Assembly: GCA_947629455.1 (NCBI GenBank)
Contig: CANRDT010000019.1
Location: 1-39,467, forward strand
DNA from: an uncultured Ruminococcus sp.
GTDB lineage: Bacteria > Bacillota > Clostridia > Oscillospirales > Ruminococcaceae
Length of the DNA stretch: 39,467 nt
Direction: 5' to 3'
Below, piece after piece: positions 24,155 to 30,979 of the stretch (position 1 is the first letter of the stretch; every line of letters starts with the position of its first letter). The position numbers and the translations under genes are program-made. Below the pieces are notes generated by a model. The model ran no database searches. It worked only from the letters and a program-made list of their open reading frames with translations, and was not told where the DNA came from.

Positions 24155-24560
24155 TGCCGCCATAAATGGAGGCGTTTAGAAGTAAGAAGTAAGTGGTAAG
24201 AGGTAAGAAATGGTCATTGTAACTTTTGCGCGGCAACAAGCTTTGATAATCTGTACAACCAAAACGGGTTGGTAGCGTAGCTGCCGCCGCAAGCGTCGGC
24301 AACAGCAAATGCCGTTCATAGTAGGGAAAGCGCTCTCTTGCAAGCGCTTTCCCTCTTTCAAAACAGTCCACCGGACTGTTTTGAAATTCACCCTTTTCAG
24401 AGCGCCTCCGTATGGGGTATTTCGCCGTCTGCGGACGGCGACAAGGGACGCTGTCCCTTGACCCTGCAAGCCTTTTTAAGGAAAAGGCTTGATCGAAAAC
24501 CTTTTAATTTCTCCCCCTGCTTATCAAACAAATTTCAGAGCGTGAAATCAAACTGCGAAG
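24155..24560 (+). repeat. Interspersed hairpin element, copy 6 (hybrid of two module sets)
   Basis: After a degenerate GCCGCCA-type hairpin (24157-24174) and a heptamer array (24178-24212) come GCCGCCG/CGTCGGC, GGGAAAGCGCT/AGCGCTTTCCC (24324-24353), TTTCAAAACAGTCC with partner (24356-24386), CGCCGTC-TGCG-GACGGCG, AAGGGAC/GTCCCTT (24443-24459), CAAGCCTTTT/AAAAGGCTTG, and the GTGAAATCA tail. Its GGGAAAGCGCT module matches copies 1, 2 and 4, whereas its TTTCAAAACAGTCC and AAGGGAC modules match copy 9. Confidence 0.88.
24178..24212 (+). repeat. Heptamer array, 5 x 7 bp
   Basis: Units AGAAGTA, AGAAGTA, AGTGGTA, AGAGGTA, AGAAATG, preceded by TTT and followed by GTCATTGTAAC, as at 10060. Confidence 0.85.
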
Positions 24561-24589
24561 AATATACCATTAAATTATTTATCCTGATA

Positions 24590-24620
24590 AATAAAACGGC
24601 GCACGCAATGTACGCCGTTT
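24590..24620 (-). terminator. Terminator of the aquaporin gene
   Basis: On the minus strand AAACGGCG, an 11-nt loop, CGCCGTTT, then TTATTTAT. It sits 27 nt after the aquaporin stop. Confidence 0.8.
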
Positions 24621-24646
24621 GGAAGTCTTTCAATATCGTCGGAAAT

Positions 24647-25366
24647 TTAGTCCTTATCCTTGATAAGCACCGAATTTACCATGGCGGCGATAAACGCGCC
24701 TACCAGAGGTCCTACGATAAATACCCACAGCTGAGTAAGCGATTTGCCGTCCGTGTTGCTTATTGCGAACAGGGCAGGTCCGATGCTCCTTGCAGGGTTT
24801 ACGGAAGTACCGGTAAGACCGATACCTATCAGGTGTACGAAAGTCAGAGCCGCGCCGATGAATACTCCGGCGTGCTTGCTCGTTCCCTCGTCCTTGCTCT
24901 GCGTTACCGAGAGGACTACCAGCACGAACACGCAGGTGAGTATTATTTCGACCAGCAGTGCGCCGATGAAGTTAAGGTCGCCGAAGCCGTTTGCTCCGAA
25001 CGAGCAGTCGCTGAGAGAGTTGTAGACCTCCTCGCCGTCATAGGATTCTCCCAGACAGCCGCACCATACCAGTATCGCCAGTGAAAACGCCGCAATGACC
25101 GAGCCGACGATCTGAGAAATGCAGTAGCCTATCGCCTCGTTGAGTTTCATTCTTCCGTCAAGGTACATGGCGAAAGATACGGCAGGATTAAGGTGTGCGC
25201 CGCTTATCTTGCCGATAGTGTACGCCGCCGCGATTATCGACAGACCGAATGCGAGCGCGGTAGGAACAACGCTTGCGCCGGTAACGACGGCAGTTCCGCA
25301 GCCGAAGAATACCAGTATAAAAGTGCCGATGACTTCAGCCGCATATTTCTGCGATGTAGTGTACAT
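24647..25366 (-). CDS. Aquaporin (MIP family, AqpZ-like)
   Basis: This 239-aa protein has six membrane helices and both NPA half-helix motifs: GAHLNPAVSFA in the first half and GTSVNPARSIGPAL in the second. MIP channels pass water or small solutes such as glycerol. The residue after NPAR is Ser, as in AqpZ-type water channels; GlpF-type glycerol channels have Asp there, so water is more likely. Start: the second Met of the longest frame is chosen because GGAGGG lies 7 nt upstream of it. A 20-residue insertion (CLGESYDGEEVYNSLSDCSF region) sits in an external loop. The gene is monocistronic with promoter and terminator. Confidence 0.9.
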   Translation of the reverse strand: MYTTSQKYAAEVIGTFILVFFGCGTAVVTGASVVPTALAFGLSIIAAAYTIGKISGAHLNPAVSFAMYLDGRMKLNEAIGYCISQIVGSVIAAFSLAILVWCGCLGESYDGEEVYNSLSDCSFGANGFGDLNFIGALLVEIILTCVFVLVVLSVTQSKDEGTSKHAGVFIGAALTFVHLIGIGLTGTSVNPARSIGPALFAISNTDGKSLTQLWVFIVGPLVGAFIAAMVNSVLIKDKD

Positions 25367-25436
25367 TACAGATCCCTCCAATTTTGATTTTTCAGTATCA
25401 CACCGTCCGCAAAGATCGGCGCGATCTACTGACTAT

Positions 25437-25465
25437 ATTTTAACTCAATTTTTCCCCTTTGTCCA
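25437..25465 (-). promoter_or_regulatory. Candidate promoter of the aquaporin gene
   Basis: Minus strand TGGACA (complement of 25460-25465), 17-nt spacer, TAAAAT (complement of 25437-25442). Confidence 0.6.
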
Positions 25466-25564
25466 GAGAATTAAGGCACAATTTATTTTTTTGTTTACTT
25501 TATACAAATCGCCGCCCTGCGGATTGGTAAATATTACTTGCAGTGTTTTAAGGATACGAAAAAA

Positions 25565-26005
25565 GCCGTTATTCCCAAATTAGAAATAACAGCCCGATAT
25601 TAAATAACCTTAACCGCCTGACTTCTAAGGCGCGTTCCCTCCGCCGCTTGCGGCGGAGGGAAAGTTTACATCAACCAAACTTAGGGGACGCACCTCAAAC
25701 GCTGCGCGTTTGAGCCGAAAGTAAATTTCCTTTGCCGACATCAGACGGTCGGCAATTTTTATTTTACTTCGTAAAATAAAAACCGGAAATTTCTTTCCCA
25801 CAGATTATTATAGTAATTATCTAAATAAATTTTAACCGCCCGATTTCCAAAGCTTGACCGCTCCGCAAAATGCGGAGGGCGGCAAGCGCGCCCGCGCGAG
25901 GGCAGCCTTTTTGAGGAAAAGGCTTGAGCGAAAACCTTTTTGATTTGCCGACTTCATTTTCGCTGCAAGTGCGTATCGTAAAATCAGCCTGCGGAGCATA
26001 TCATA
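25565..26005 (+). repeat. Interspersed hairpin element, copy 7 (three-way-junction form)
   Basis: An 11-bp hairpin CCCTCCGCCGC/GCGGCGGAGGG is followed by CTCAAACGC/GCGTTTGAG and the three-way junction. In the junction, outer AAATTTCC (25723-25730) pairs with GGAAATTT (25785-25792) around GCCGAC/GTCGGC (25734-25753) and TTTTTATTTTAC/GTAAAATAAAAA (25756-25782). Next are the CCGCCCGATTTCC segment, CTCCGCA/TGCGGAG, GCCC/GGGC, the AGCCTTTT/AAAAGGCT hairpin and the tail. No gene is visible in the 25382-26019 gap. Confidence 0.88.
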
Positions 26006-26019
26006 TTTTTTCTGCGACT

Positions 26020-26892
26020 TTACGTTGCAATATCCGCCACGTTATCGTAATTGAATTTTCTTATCGCGGCGATGCAAAGCACGGTGAGCAGCACAATCGA
26101 CGAAACGAGGTATATTATCGAAAACTGCATTGTCATAACGGGCTGACGGTAATACTTGGTGAAGTGCAGCCAGACGATACTGTTCGCCATCGGCATAGAC
26201 CACATAAGCACCGTTTTTATTGAACAAAATGCCGTGCCGAGGGAGATGACCGCGCCGCAAAGCACAAATCCGGCGGTCTTTTTCTTTATGAGCGAAAAGA
26301 AGAGCAGAAGAAGTCCGAGTATCATTAGATAGGCGAATATGAGGAGATAACTCTGTATCGCCGCGCTGTAGACGTACAGCTGATTATACAGGTTCTCGGG
26401 CAGCAGCTGAACGCCGAAATTGCCTGCCTGATCAGGGAAAACTATCGGAAATCTGGTCGCGACTTCGCTCCATTCGCTGCTCCAGAAACCTCTGCCGAGC
26501 ATTGGCAGGACGGCTCCCAGAAAGATAAACGCAAGATAGGACAACGCCATCATAACGAGCTTTATCATCTGACCGAGCAGCCAGTTTATCCTGCCCACCC
26601 TGATTATCGCAAAGACCGTGTTCGTATCTATCTTCGGGAAATCGGCTATCAGCGTCAGGAACACGAGCGGAATTATGAGCAGTATCGCGCCCGAATTTGC
26701 CACGGCTATAAACGGCTCGAGCATATTGAGCGGCTCGCCCATAAGCTCGGCATTGGAAAGCAAAGGCTCTATCGCGAAATCGTAAATGAATATCAGCAGA
26801 ACGCCCAGTATCAACATTCTCGCGTCGCATATCCATTTTATGTATTCTGTCTTTGCGCAGGAAAACGCCTGCTTTATATTTATTTTTTTCAT
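26020..26892 (-). CDS. ABC-2-type permease-like membrane protein
   Basis: This 290-aa protein has about six membrane helices, a cytoplasmic N-terminus (MKKINIKQAFSCAKTEYIKWI), and a long soluble loop between helices 3 and 4 (GRGFWSSEWSEVATRFPIVF). The layout is that of ABC-2 export permeases. It is paired with a similar protein 306 nt upstream on the same strand. No ATP-binding protein is encoded in the window next to them, so the ATPase must be elsewhere or the proteins work otherwise. Start: AGGAG 7 nt before ATG. The product exported is unknown; two PepSY-like lipoproteins lie upstream. Confidence 0.7.
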   Translation of the reverse strand: MKKINIKQAFSCAKTEYIKWICDARMLILGVLLIFIYDFAIEPLLSNAELMGEPLNMLEPFIAVANSGAILLIIPLVFLTLIADFPKIDTNTVFAIIRVGRINWLLGQMIKLVMMALSYLAFIFLGAVLPMLGRGFWSSEWSEVATRFPIVFPDQAGNFGVQLLPENLYNQLYVYSAAIQSYLLIFAYLMILGLLLLFFSLIKKKTAGFVLCGAVISLGTAFCSIKTVLMWSMPMANSIVWLHFTKYYRQPVMTMQFSIIYLVSSIVLLTVLCIAAIRKFNYDNVADIAT

Positions 26893-26974
26893 TTTTTATC
26901 TCCTATTTTCCCACGAAAATCAATTTTGAAATTATATTTGTTTTTATTTAAGTATAGTCGGATAAGGCGGTATT

Positions 26975-27160
26975 CCGGTTATTTTTCCCCACCTGCGGCG
27001 GGGAAAAATAATTTAACGGTATATTCTCCGCCGCCTGCGGAGAATATACTCACAAAACAGTGTTTTCACCCAAGGTAAATCTCTCGGACGGGATAATGCA
27101 AGCCTTGAAGATCGGGCGGTATTCGGGTATTTTAATTTAACGGTATATTCTCCGGAAATT
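26975..27160 (-). repeat. Two strong hairpins and a remnant of the interspersed element
   Basis: A 12-bp hairpin TTATTTTTCCCC/GGGGAAAAATAA (26979-27011) is followed by a 13-bp hairpin GTATATTCTCCGC/GCGGAGAATATAC (27019-27049). GCAAGCCTTGAAGATCGGGCGG (about 27099-27120) is the minus-strand form of the element's CCGCCCGATTTCCAAGG segment. The region separates the two permease genes; the hairpins may end the upstream transcript. Confidence 0.6.
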
Positions 27161-27198
27161 GTGTTTTCCCCATATAGAACAATACACCATAACGGCTG

Positions 27199-28074
27199 TT
27201 AATTTCCCTTATCGGTACGCATATTCATTATCAAAATAAATCCCGTCAGCACGACAAGAAAATATACCGAATTGAATATCAGCGTATTTCTCATCACAGG
27301 CTGTATATCGTTAAAATGCATATACGCAAGACGCTGCACCGAATCGGGGGCAAACGGGGAGATCTTGTCGTATGCGTCATAATCCATAGCCTCGAACGCC
27401 TTTGACATCAGCTTGCTTATCGCGGTCGTCCAGACGTATGTCAGCATAAAGGGCAGGCAGGTGATTATGTAGGGATTTTTACAGAACGAGCTTATCAAAA
27501 ACGCAGGCAGAGTTGAAAACGCCCCGTATAGAAAAGTCGAGAGCAGATGTCTTGCCACCGTTTGAAAAGCTCCGCCCGGAATGATATATTCCAGAAATTC
27601 GGGTTCTATATCATAACTTTTGTAGGAGGGGAATATCAGCCACATCACCGCGCCGAAAAGCGCCATTCCGAGCAGCATTGCAAGACCGCCGCTGACAAAC
27701 GAAACGATAAACTTAGAGAGGTAGTAGCGCATTTTTCCGGTTCGCGTTATGGTAAAGCGTATAAGTCCGTTGTTGCGTTCGGCGCAGAATGTCACCATAA
27801 AGGGGAAAGCCACGATTATCGGCGCGAACATAGTCACATAGCCTGTCAGACCGTTGCGGAACATCAGCACGGACGCAAAGTCGCTGTTCTGCTCGATAAA
27901 TTCCTTATCGAACGTGAAGATCGCCTCGAATATCGAATAGGTTTTGTTTATCGTAGGCTCGGAGTACGCCTGAGCGGTGAAACCGAGTATGCAGGTGAGC
28001 AGGACGGCGGCGAGAAAACCGATATTCTTTATTGTCTTGTCAAAGTCCTGTTTTAGGGTATGTATGAATTTCAA
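27199..28074 (-). CDS. ABC-2-type permease-like membrane protein
   Basis: This 291-aa protein has about six membrane helices and family-like features: an N-terminal cytoplasmic stretch, FCAERNNGLIRFTITRTGKMRYYLSKFIVSF (the typical link between a sensor loop and the next helix in ABC-2 permeases), and a C-terminal helix ending in a basic tail. The start codon is TTG, with AAGGAG 7 nt upstream; no better start is visible. It is homologous in plan to the gene downstream, and the two could form a heterodimeric permease. It lies 112 nt downstream of the stop of a lipoprotein gene, with a hairpin between. Confidence 0.7.
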   Translation of the reverse strand: MKFIHTLKQDFDKTIKNIGFLAAVLLTCILGFTAQAYSEPTINKTYSIFEAIFTFDKEFIEQNSDFASVLMFRNGLTGYVTMFAPIIVAFPFMVTFCAERNNGLIRFTITRTGKMRYYLSKFIVSFVSGGLAMLLGMALFGAVMWLIFPSYKSYDIEPEFLEYIIPGGAFQTVARHLLSTFLYGAFSTLPAFLISSFCKNPYIITCLPFMLTYVWTTAISKLMSKAFEAMDYDAYDKISPFAPDSVQRLAYMHFNDIQPVMRNTLIFNSVYFLVVLTGFILIMNMRTDKGN

Positions 28075-28143
28075 GATGTTTCTCCTTTTTTTCTCACGCG
28101 GTTTTATATTGCGGGAGTGTTTTTAGTCTGATAATTATATGCC

Positions 28144-28167
28144 GTTTCCCCGCCGCGGCGAGGAAAC
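28144..28167. terminator. Hairpin between lipoprotein and permease genes
   Basis: GTTTCCCCGCC pairs with GGCGAGGAAAC (one mismatch). There is no clear T-run, so termination is uncertain; it belongs to the TTTCC/GGAAA hairpin group seen through the window. Confidence 0.45.
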
Positions 28168-28186
28168 AGCTTTTGATCGTATCTTT

Positions 28187-29263
28187 TCAGCCCTGATGTT
28201 CGTCGTATGTTCCGTTAATGGCGGAGGCGATATTTCCCGTCACGCAGTTTACTATCACTCTGTTGTATTCCCCGACATCTTCCGATTCGCTCTTAAATTC
28301 GATATACCAGACGGGAACGACATTTTCCTCAATATTATCCAAGCCGTACATAAGCTGTATATTTGTTATTTCAAGCGTCATATTCGGAGCTATCTCTTTG
28401 GAGAGGTAATTCAGAACGGAATCGAGCGTCGGTATCTTTTCAAGCTGCTCTGATTTTTCCTGATCGCGAATATAGTCGATATGAATACCGCGGACTTTAT
28501 AATTCTCGTCCGTCCATATCTCCAGTCTGTCGGCATGCCACCTTGGCTGCAGCGAATTGCTGCTCATGGGGTCAAAAAAAGCGCTCTCCATACCATATGG
28601 AATATACGGTGCTGAATCGAGCAACTGAGCATAATATATTTCATAAAATACGTTGCCGGATTCCGACTGCCATTTTAAAAACTGATATGGCTGTGATTCA
28701 AAATCACTCTGCAACTTTACAGCCTCCTGCATTACCGGATCAGCCGCAGCAAGGACGTTCTGATATGTTTCATCGTCCTGCATGTTATCAACATAGTCGC
28801 ATTCTATCAGTTGACTTTCAAACACTTCGTTTGAATTCATACTGACATATCCGTTTGCGTTAATTGCAACGTGTTCATCTTTAGTTTCGTTGAAAAGCTG
28901 ATATGTTTCATCGTCCGTTCCTATATTGATAGGCATATATGCAATTTCATCATCGGGATATTTCTGCTCGTCAAAATCCTCCTTATCATAAAGCAGCGAT
29001 ATTGTTTTATCTATTATCGGGTCGTCCTCTCCGCTGAAATAAGGCTCTTTTTCTTTGGACTGATAAGTATAAAGCTCGTCGGGGACGGTTATTTTGATGT
29101 CATCGGAGATCTTTAAATGCTTATACTCCTTTCCGAGCGCGTCCTCCACGCCGTTTCTTACGTCCTCGATCTTGTCAAACTTCAGTTTTGCCTTTTTGCT
29201 GCACCCCGAAAATGCGGTGAGAGCCAGAGTACCACAGAGCAACAATGCGACGATTTTTTTCAT
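28187..29263 (-). CDS. PepSY-like lipoprotein, unknown function
   Basis: This 358-aa protein starts at the ATG behind AAAGGAG. The signal peptide ends in a lipobox (LALTAFSGCSKK), so the mature protein is lipid-anchored on the outer face of the membrane. The body is acidic and mixed alpha/beta; the C-terminus (VVPVWYIEFKSESED, YNRVIVNCVTGNI) has the 'W-Y-x-x-F ... V-N-x-x-T-G' pattern of PepSY/YpeB-like domains. The lipoprotein at 29616 ends with the same pattern (PYWALYFDV, VVYVNALTGDV), so the two are probably distant paralogues. It has its own promoter and an unusually structured leader. A role with the downstream permeases is plausible but unproven. Confidence 0.7.
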   Translation of the reverse strand: MKKIVALLLCGTLALTAFSGCSKKAKLKFDKIEDVRNGVEDALGKEYKHLKISDDIKITVPDELYTYQSKEKEPYFSGEDDPIIDKTISLLYDKEDFDEQKYPDDEIAYMPINIGTDDETYQLFNETKDEHVAINANGYVSMNSNEVFESQLIECDYVDNMQDDETYQNVLAAADPVMQEAVKLQSDFESQPYQFLKWQSESGNVFYEIYYAQLLDSAPYIPYGMESAFFDPMSSNSLQPRWHADRLEIWTDENYKVRGIHIDYIRDQEKSEQLEKIPTLDSVLNYLSKEIAPNMTLEITNIQLMYGLDNIEENVVPVWYIEFKSESEDVGEYNRVIVNCVTGNIASAINGTYDEHQG

Positions 29264-29466
29264 AAATATTTCTCCTTTCAATTACACATCGTCCGCAATG
29301 AGCAATATATCTTCTTTCTGCCCGTTATCGTCTTTCGGGCGGCTCATTGCCGACGTTTGTCCTGCCGCAAACAAACGTCCTGACATAAGCGTTAAAGCTG
29401 TCGGCGATCTCTCCGCCGCGGTCGGGGAGATCATTGCAAACGCTCGTTTACAGCTGCTGCTTATAC
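29264..29466 (-). ncRNA. Strongly structured ~200-nt mRNA leader, candidate riboregulator
   Basis: Read on the minus strand from the predicted start near 29465, helix ATAAGC/GCTTAT (29385-29390 with 29459-29464) encloses AGCTGT/ACAGCT (29396-29401 with 29450-29455). That helix encloses two hairpins: AAACG/CGTTT (29438-29449) and GATCTC/GAGATC (29406-29432). After this nested three-way junction come a 9-bp hairpin GACGTTTGT/ACAAACGTC (29352-29379) and a 9-bp helix GCAATGAGC/GCTCATTGC (29295-29303 with 29342-29350) enclosing GCCCG/CGGGC. TCATTGC near 29433 and 29344 offers competing partners. The first helix begins at the RNA 5' end. It matches no riboswitch that I know. Confidence 0.55.
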
Positions 29467-29471
29467 CTATA

Positions 29472-29499
29472 ATTATATCACGAAACTAAAAAAAGTAAA
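29472..29499 (-). promoter_or_regulatory. Extended -10 promoter for the structured leader
   Basis: Minus strand TTTACT (complement of 29494-29499), 16-nt spacer, TATAAT (complement of 29472-29477) with an extended TGA directly before it. The lipoprotein gene at 28187 is therefore transcribed separately from the one at 29616. Confidence 0.75.
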
Positions 29500-29615
29500 T
29501 ACAAAATGAAAATTTTTCTTATTTTTTGTATAGCTGCACAAATTCGCGGCATTGCTTTTGTACACATTTTTTTCAGAAACGGCAGAAAAAAATTTGTGCA
29601 ATCTGACGAATGCTA

Positions 29616-30695
29616 TCAATTATTAAACAACAGATCGACATCGCCCGTCAGCGCGTTGACATACACCACTCGCTGATAATTGTCCGTCACGTCAAAGTAC
29701 AACGCCCAGTATGGGTCGGAAACGTATTTTGCGCCGTATTGGTATTCAAAGCGCGGATTTTCCTTATCCCACTGATATTCGTCGTATTCCGTGACTTTCG
29801 GGCGGTATTCAAGCTGAACGTAATGGAGCGTAAAGCCGATATTCTCGGCAAGCGTATCCGACGCGATCTGCATTGCCTCCTCACAGGAAATATAATCGGT
29901 TTTTTCTTCAAAATCTATTGGCTTGATTATGCCCCTGTAATTTTGTATTTCAGGAATGTCATCAAACGAATTGTAACCTGAATAAAAAGTAAAATATGAA
30001 GATTCTTCTTCCGGCTTATTCAACTCACGAAATATATTGATACCCGAACCGTCGCCGTTATCAATGCAAAACATCAATTCTACCGCATAAGGTTCTTTAT
30101 TATAAAAATGATATACAGCATATATGGGCTTGACTTTAACGTCACATTTCAACGCTTTGCAGGCATCTTCAAGATACTGTTCTGATTCTTCCGCCAATTC
30201 TGAAAGTTTTTTGCTTTTGCCGTCAAGTTCTATCGTTGTTTTATCAAAGTCCTGCACATAATAATATTCCTCGCTAAGATCAGGCTCCCGCCCGGCGATT
30301 ACGTCCTGTTCTATTGAACTGTCAACTTTAGAATGTTGTTCATCATAAACAAAATAACCGTTAAATGCAATGTCCGCAGCCTGAGTTTCGTTTTCCCACA
30401 ATACACCGTTAGGCTGACCGGTTATTTCCGTTATATTACCATTTGGGATCTCATCTTCGCTTATATATTGCTTTAAAAAATCATCTAACAATTCTCTCGG
30501 AGTATGTACTTGCTCAAAGGTGTAGACCCCGACCCTTTCGGGAGTCGGGATCTCCAAACCTTCTGAAACTTCAAATACATAATCATATTCTTTATTATCG
30601 CTCGGTTTCGGCTTATCGGAGGAGCAGGAACAGAGAGCGAGCATAGCCGCCGCGGAAAGCGCAAAGGTCGATCGGACAAAATTCATAATTTTCAT
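29616..30695 (-). CDS. Lipoprotein, PepSY-like C-terminus, unknown function
   Basis: This 359-aa protein starts at the ATG 9 nt after GGAGG (an upstream TTG is in frame but badly spaced). The signal peptide ends in a lipobox (AMLALCSCSSDKPKP), predicting an outer-face lipoprotein. The mature part is acidic and alpha/beta; the end (ISCEEAMQIASDTL, PYWALYFDVTDNY, VVYVNALTGDV) has a PepSY-like pattern shared with the lipoprotein downstream. I recognise no enzyme motif. It is divergent from the symporter gene. Downstream of its stop two mutually exclusive stems are possible (GCACAAATT with AATTTGTGC, or ATTTTTTTC with GAAAAAAAT), probably a terminator region. Confidence 0.7.
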   Translation of the reverse strand: MKIMNFVRSTFALSAAAMLALCSCSSDKPKPSDNKEYDYVFEVSEGLEIPTPERVGVYTFEQVHTPRELLDDFLKQYISEDEIPNGNITEITGQPNGVLWENETQAADIAFNGYFVYDEQHSKVDSSIEQDVIAGREPDLSEEYYYVQDFDKTTIELDGKSKKLSELAEESEQYLEDACKALKCDVKVKPIYAVYHFYNKEPYAVELMFCIDNGDGSGINIFRELNKPEEESSYFTFYSGYNSFDDIPEIQNYRGIIKPIDFEEKTDYISCEEAMQIASDTLAENIGFTLHYVQLEYRPKVTEYDEYQWDKENPRFEYQYGAKYVSDPYWALYFDVTDNYQRVVYVNALTGDVDLLFNN

Positions 30696-30877
30696 AAACA
30701 AAAACCTCCAAAAATATCTTCAAAAAATTTCAAGATTGAACCCTTGATAAAATACTGTGAACGGGCAGATTTTTTCCCCCTCTGTATATAACACGAATGA
30801 GAAGGGCAAAACACGGCGTTTGTTTAAAAAGTTTTTTGATTTTCTCTCTTCTGCACAAATATTACCATAAAAATTTG

Positions 30878-30883
30878 TATAAT
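30878..30883 (+). promoter_or_regulatory. Probable -10 box of the symporter gene
   Basis: TATAAT at 30878-30883; the -35 position (ACAAAT) is poor. It predicts a ~90-nt leader containing a GCGGTA/TACCGC hairpin. No glycine-riboswitch-like sequence is visible in the leader. Confidence 0.4.
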
Positions 30884-30979
30884 ATGCCGACGAAATATCC
30901 CGTAAATGCGCGGTACGAATTTTTCATACCGCCGCGGAATACACATTTAAAAAGAGCTTGCCTGCAAGGGGGAATTTAA

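Noticed and set aside
30884-30979. Possible glycine riboswitch before the alanine/glycine symporter
   Set aside because: Only ~90 nt with one simple hairpin; no tandem glycine aptamer pattern.
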